Shown: piece after piece, positions 63,872 to 64,000 of the stretch
How positions within the stretch are numbered: position 1 is the stretch's first letter
Layout of the letters: every line of letters begins with the position of its first letter
Source: Marinimicrobium alkaliphilum
Lineage (GTDB): Bacteria; Pseudomonadota; Gammaproteobacteria; Pseudomonadales; Cellvibrionaceae
Direction: 5' to 3'
NCBI RefSeq assembly: GCF_003259155.1
Contig: NZ_QGMQ01000002.1
Span: 184,925 to 248,924, forward strand
DNA: 64,000 nucleotides
Notes under the pieces: model-generated
The model's database searches: none
Seen by the model: only the letters and a program-made list of their open reading frames with translations
What the model was told of the DNA's origin: nothing
Made by a program: the position numbers and the translations under genes

Positions 63872-64000
63872 TCACCGCTCTGCATAAGGCCCGCGTTTGC
63901 GGGCCTTATTGATTAACCACGCTAATCCCCACGCCAGCCCCGCCAGAGCCCCAAACAAATGTGCGTCTACCGCCACCGGTACCGGCAGCAACTCATGGCT
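63872..64000 (-). CDS. C-terminal end of a rhomboid/rhombosortase-family membrane protein (truncated)
   Basis: The last 42 codons are visible on the minus strand: LPVPVAVDAHLFGALAGLAWGLAWLINKARKRGPYAER, stop at 63872-63874. The AVDAHLFGALAGL pattern, with the catalytic His followed by the small-residue helix, is typical of the final helix of rhomboid proteases, including rhombosortases. The rest lies outside the window. The terminator hairpin of rhlB falls inside the last codons. Confidence 0.55.
   Translation of the reverse strand, partial: SHELLPVPVAVDAHLFGALAGLAWGLAWLINKARKRGPYAER
63884..63909. terminator. Hairpin terminator after rhlB
   Basis: ATAAGGCCCGC-GTTT-GCGGGCCTTAT, followed by TGATTAA on the plus strand. 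It lies 23 bases after the rhlB stop and inside the 3' end of the convergent rhomboid-like gene, so it may act in both directions. Confidence 0.7.

Overview
The window looks like a chromosome segment of a GC-rich, free-living, probably marine gammaproteobacterium of the Cellvibrionaceae type (Marinimicrobium, Saccharophagus, Cellvibrio and relatives). The pointers are housekeeping genes of gammaproteobacterial type (rplU-rpmA-obg-proB, rpsT, rhlB, maoP), long poly-serine and Gly-Asn linkers in exported lipoproteins, several pectin-directed secreted enzymes, a seven-gene Mrp sodium/proton antiporter and a glucosylglycerate (compatible solute) locus. The genus is inferred from style, not from a database match. 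No tRNA, rRNA, CRISPR array, integrase or transposase was recognised.

Layout. 0-3.7 kb: a tightly coupled minus-strand operon, TlpA thioredoxin, DUF4266 mini-lipoprotein, DUF3570 outer-membrane protein, ApbE flavin transferase and DsbD (cut by the window edge), apparently an uncharacterised envelope redox system. 3.7-8.2 kb: DUF1552/DUF1592 pair, the latter a lipoprotein with two cytochrome c modules between poly-Ser linkers. 8.6-9.4 kb: CE12-type pectin deacetylase lipoprotein. 9.6-14.5 kb: rplU, rpmA, obg, proB, a hotdog protein and a lytic transglycosylase. 14.6-21.4 kb: signalling, with a REC-PAS-GGDEF-EAL protein, an AfsA-like/HAD pair on the minus strand, and a solute-binding protein with a histidine kinase and receiver. 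21.4-28.3 kb: AlkB, a lipoprotein methyltransferase and three paralogous PL9 pectate-lyase lipoproteins. 28.4-35.4 kb: glycerate kinase, GpgS-type synthase, its phosphatase and a GH13_18 phosphorylase form a synthesis-and-recycling loop for glucosylglycerate, followed by gntK and gntR.

35-45.7 kb: maoP and rpsT, a GAF-GGDEF cyclase, a YigZ-family protein, two sister Cys-rich lipoproteins flanking yjbQ, an MFS transporter and a patatin. This third is peppered with about 15 copies of one palindromic REP-like repeat in five clusters. Near its end lies an AT-rich islet encoding a LysM-like/hydrophobic-hairpin protein, a two-TM membrane protein and a decayed second copy of that membrane protein, which reads as a toxin (effector)-immunity module. 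45.7-51.8 kb: CusBA-type metal efflux with a small Cys/His secreted protein. 52-57.8 kb: mrpABCDEFG. 57.8-64 kb: DUF3833 lipoprotein, NIT-like protein, DUF3617 protein plus a POTRA-less TpsB-like barrel, ZIP transporter, RhlB helicase and the end of a rhomboid-family gene.

The most promising undescribed systems are the effector/immunity islet (43.2-44.9 kb), the AfsA-HAD pair (16.8-18.3 kb) and the ApbE/DUF3570/DUF4266 operon with a flavinylation-like motif in DUF3570.
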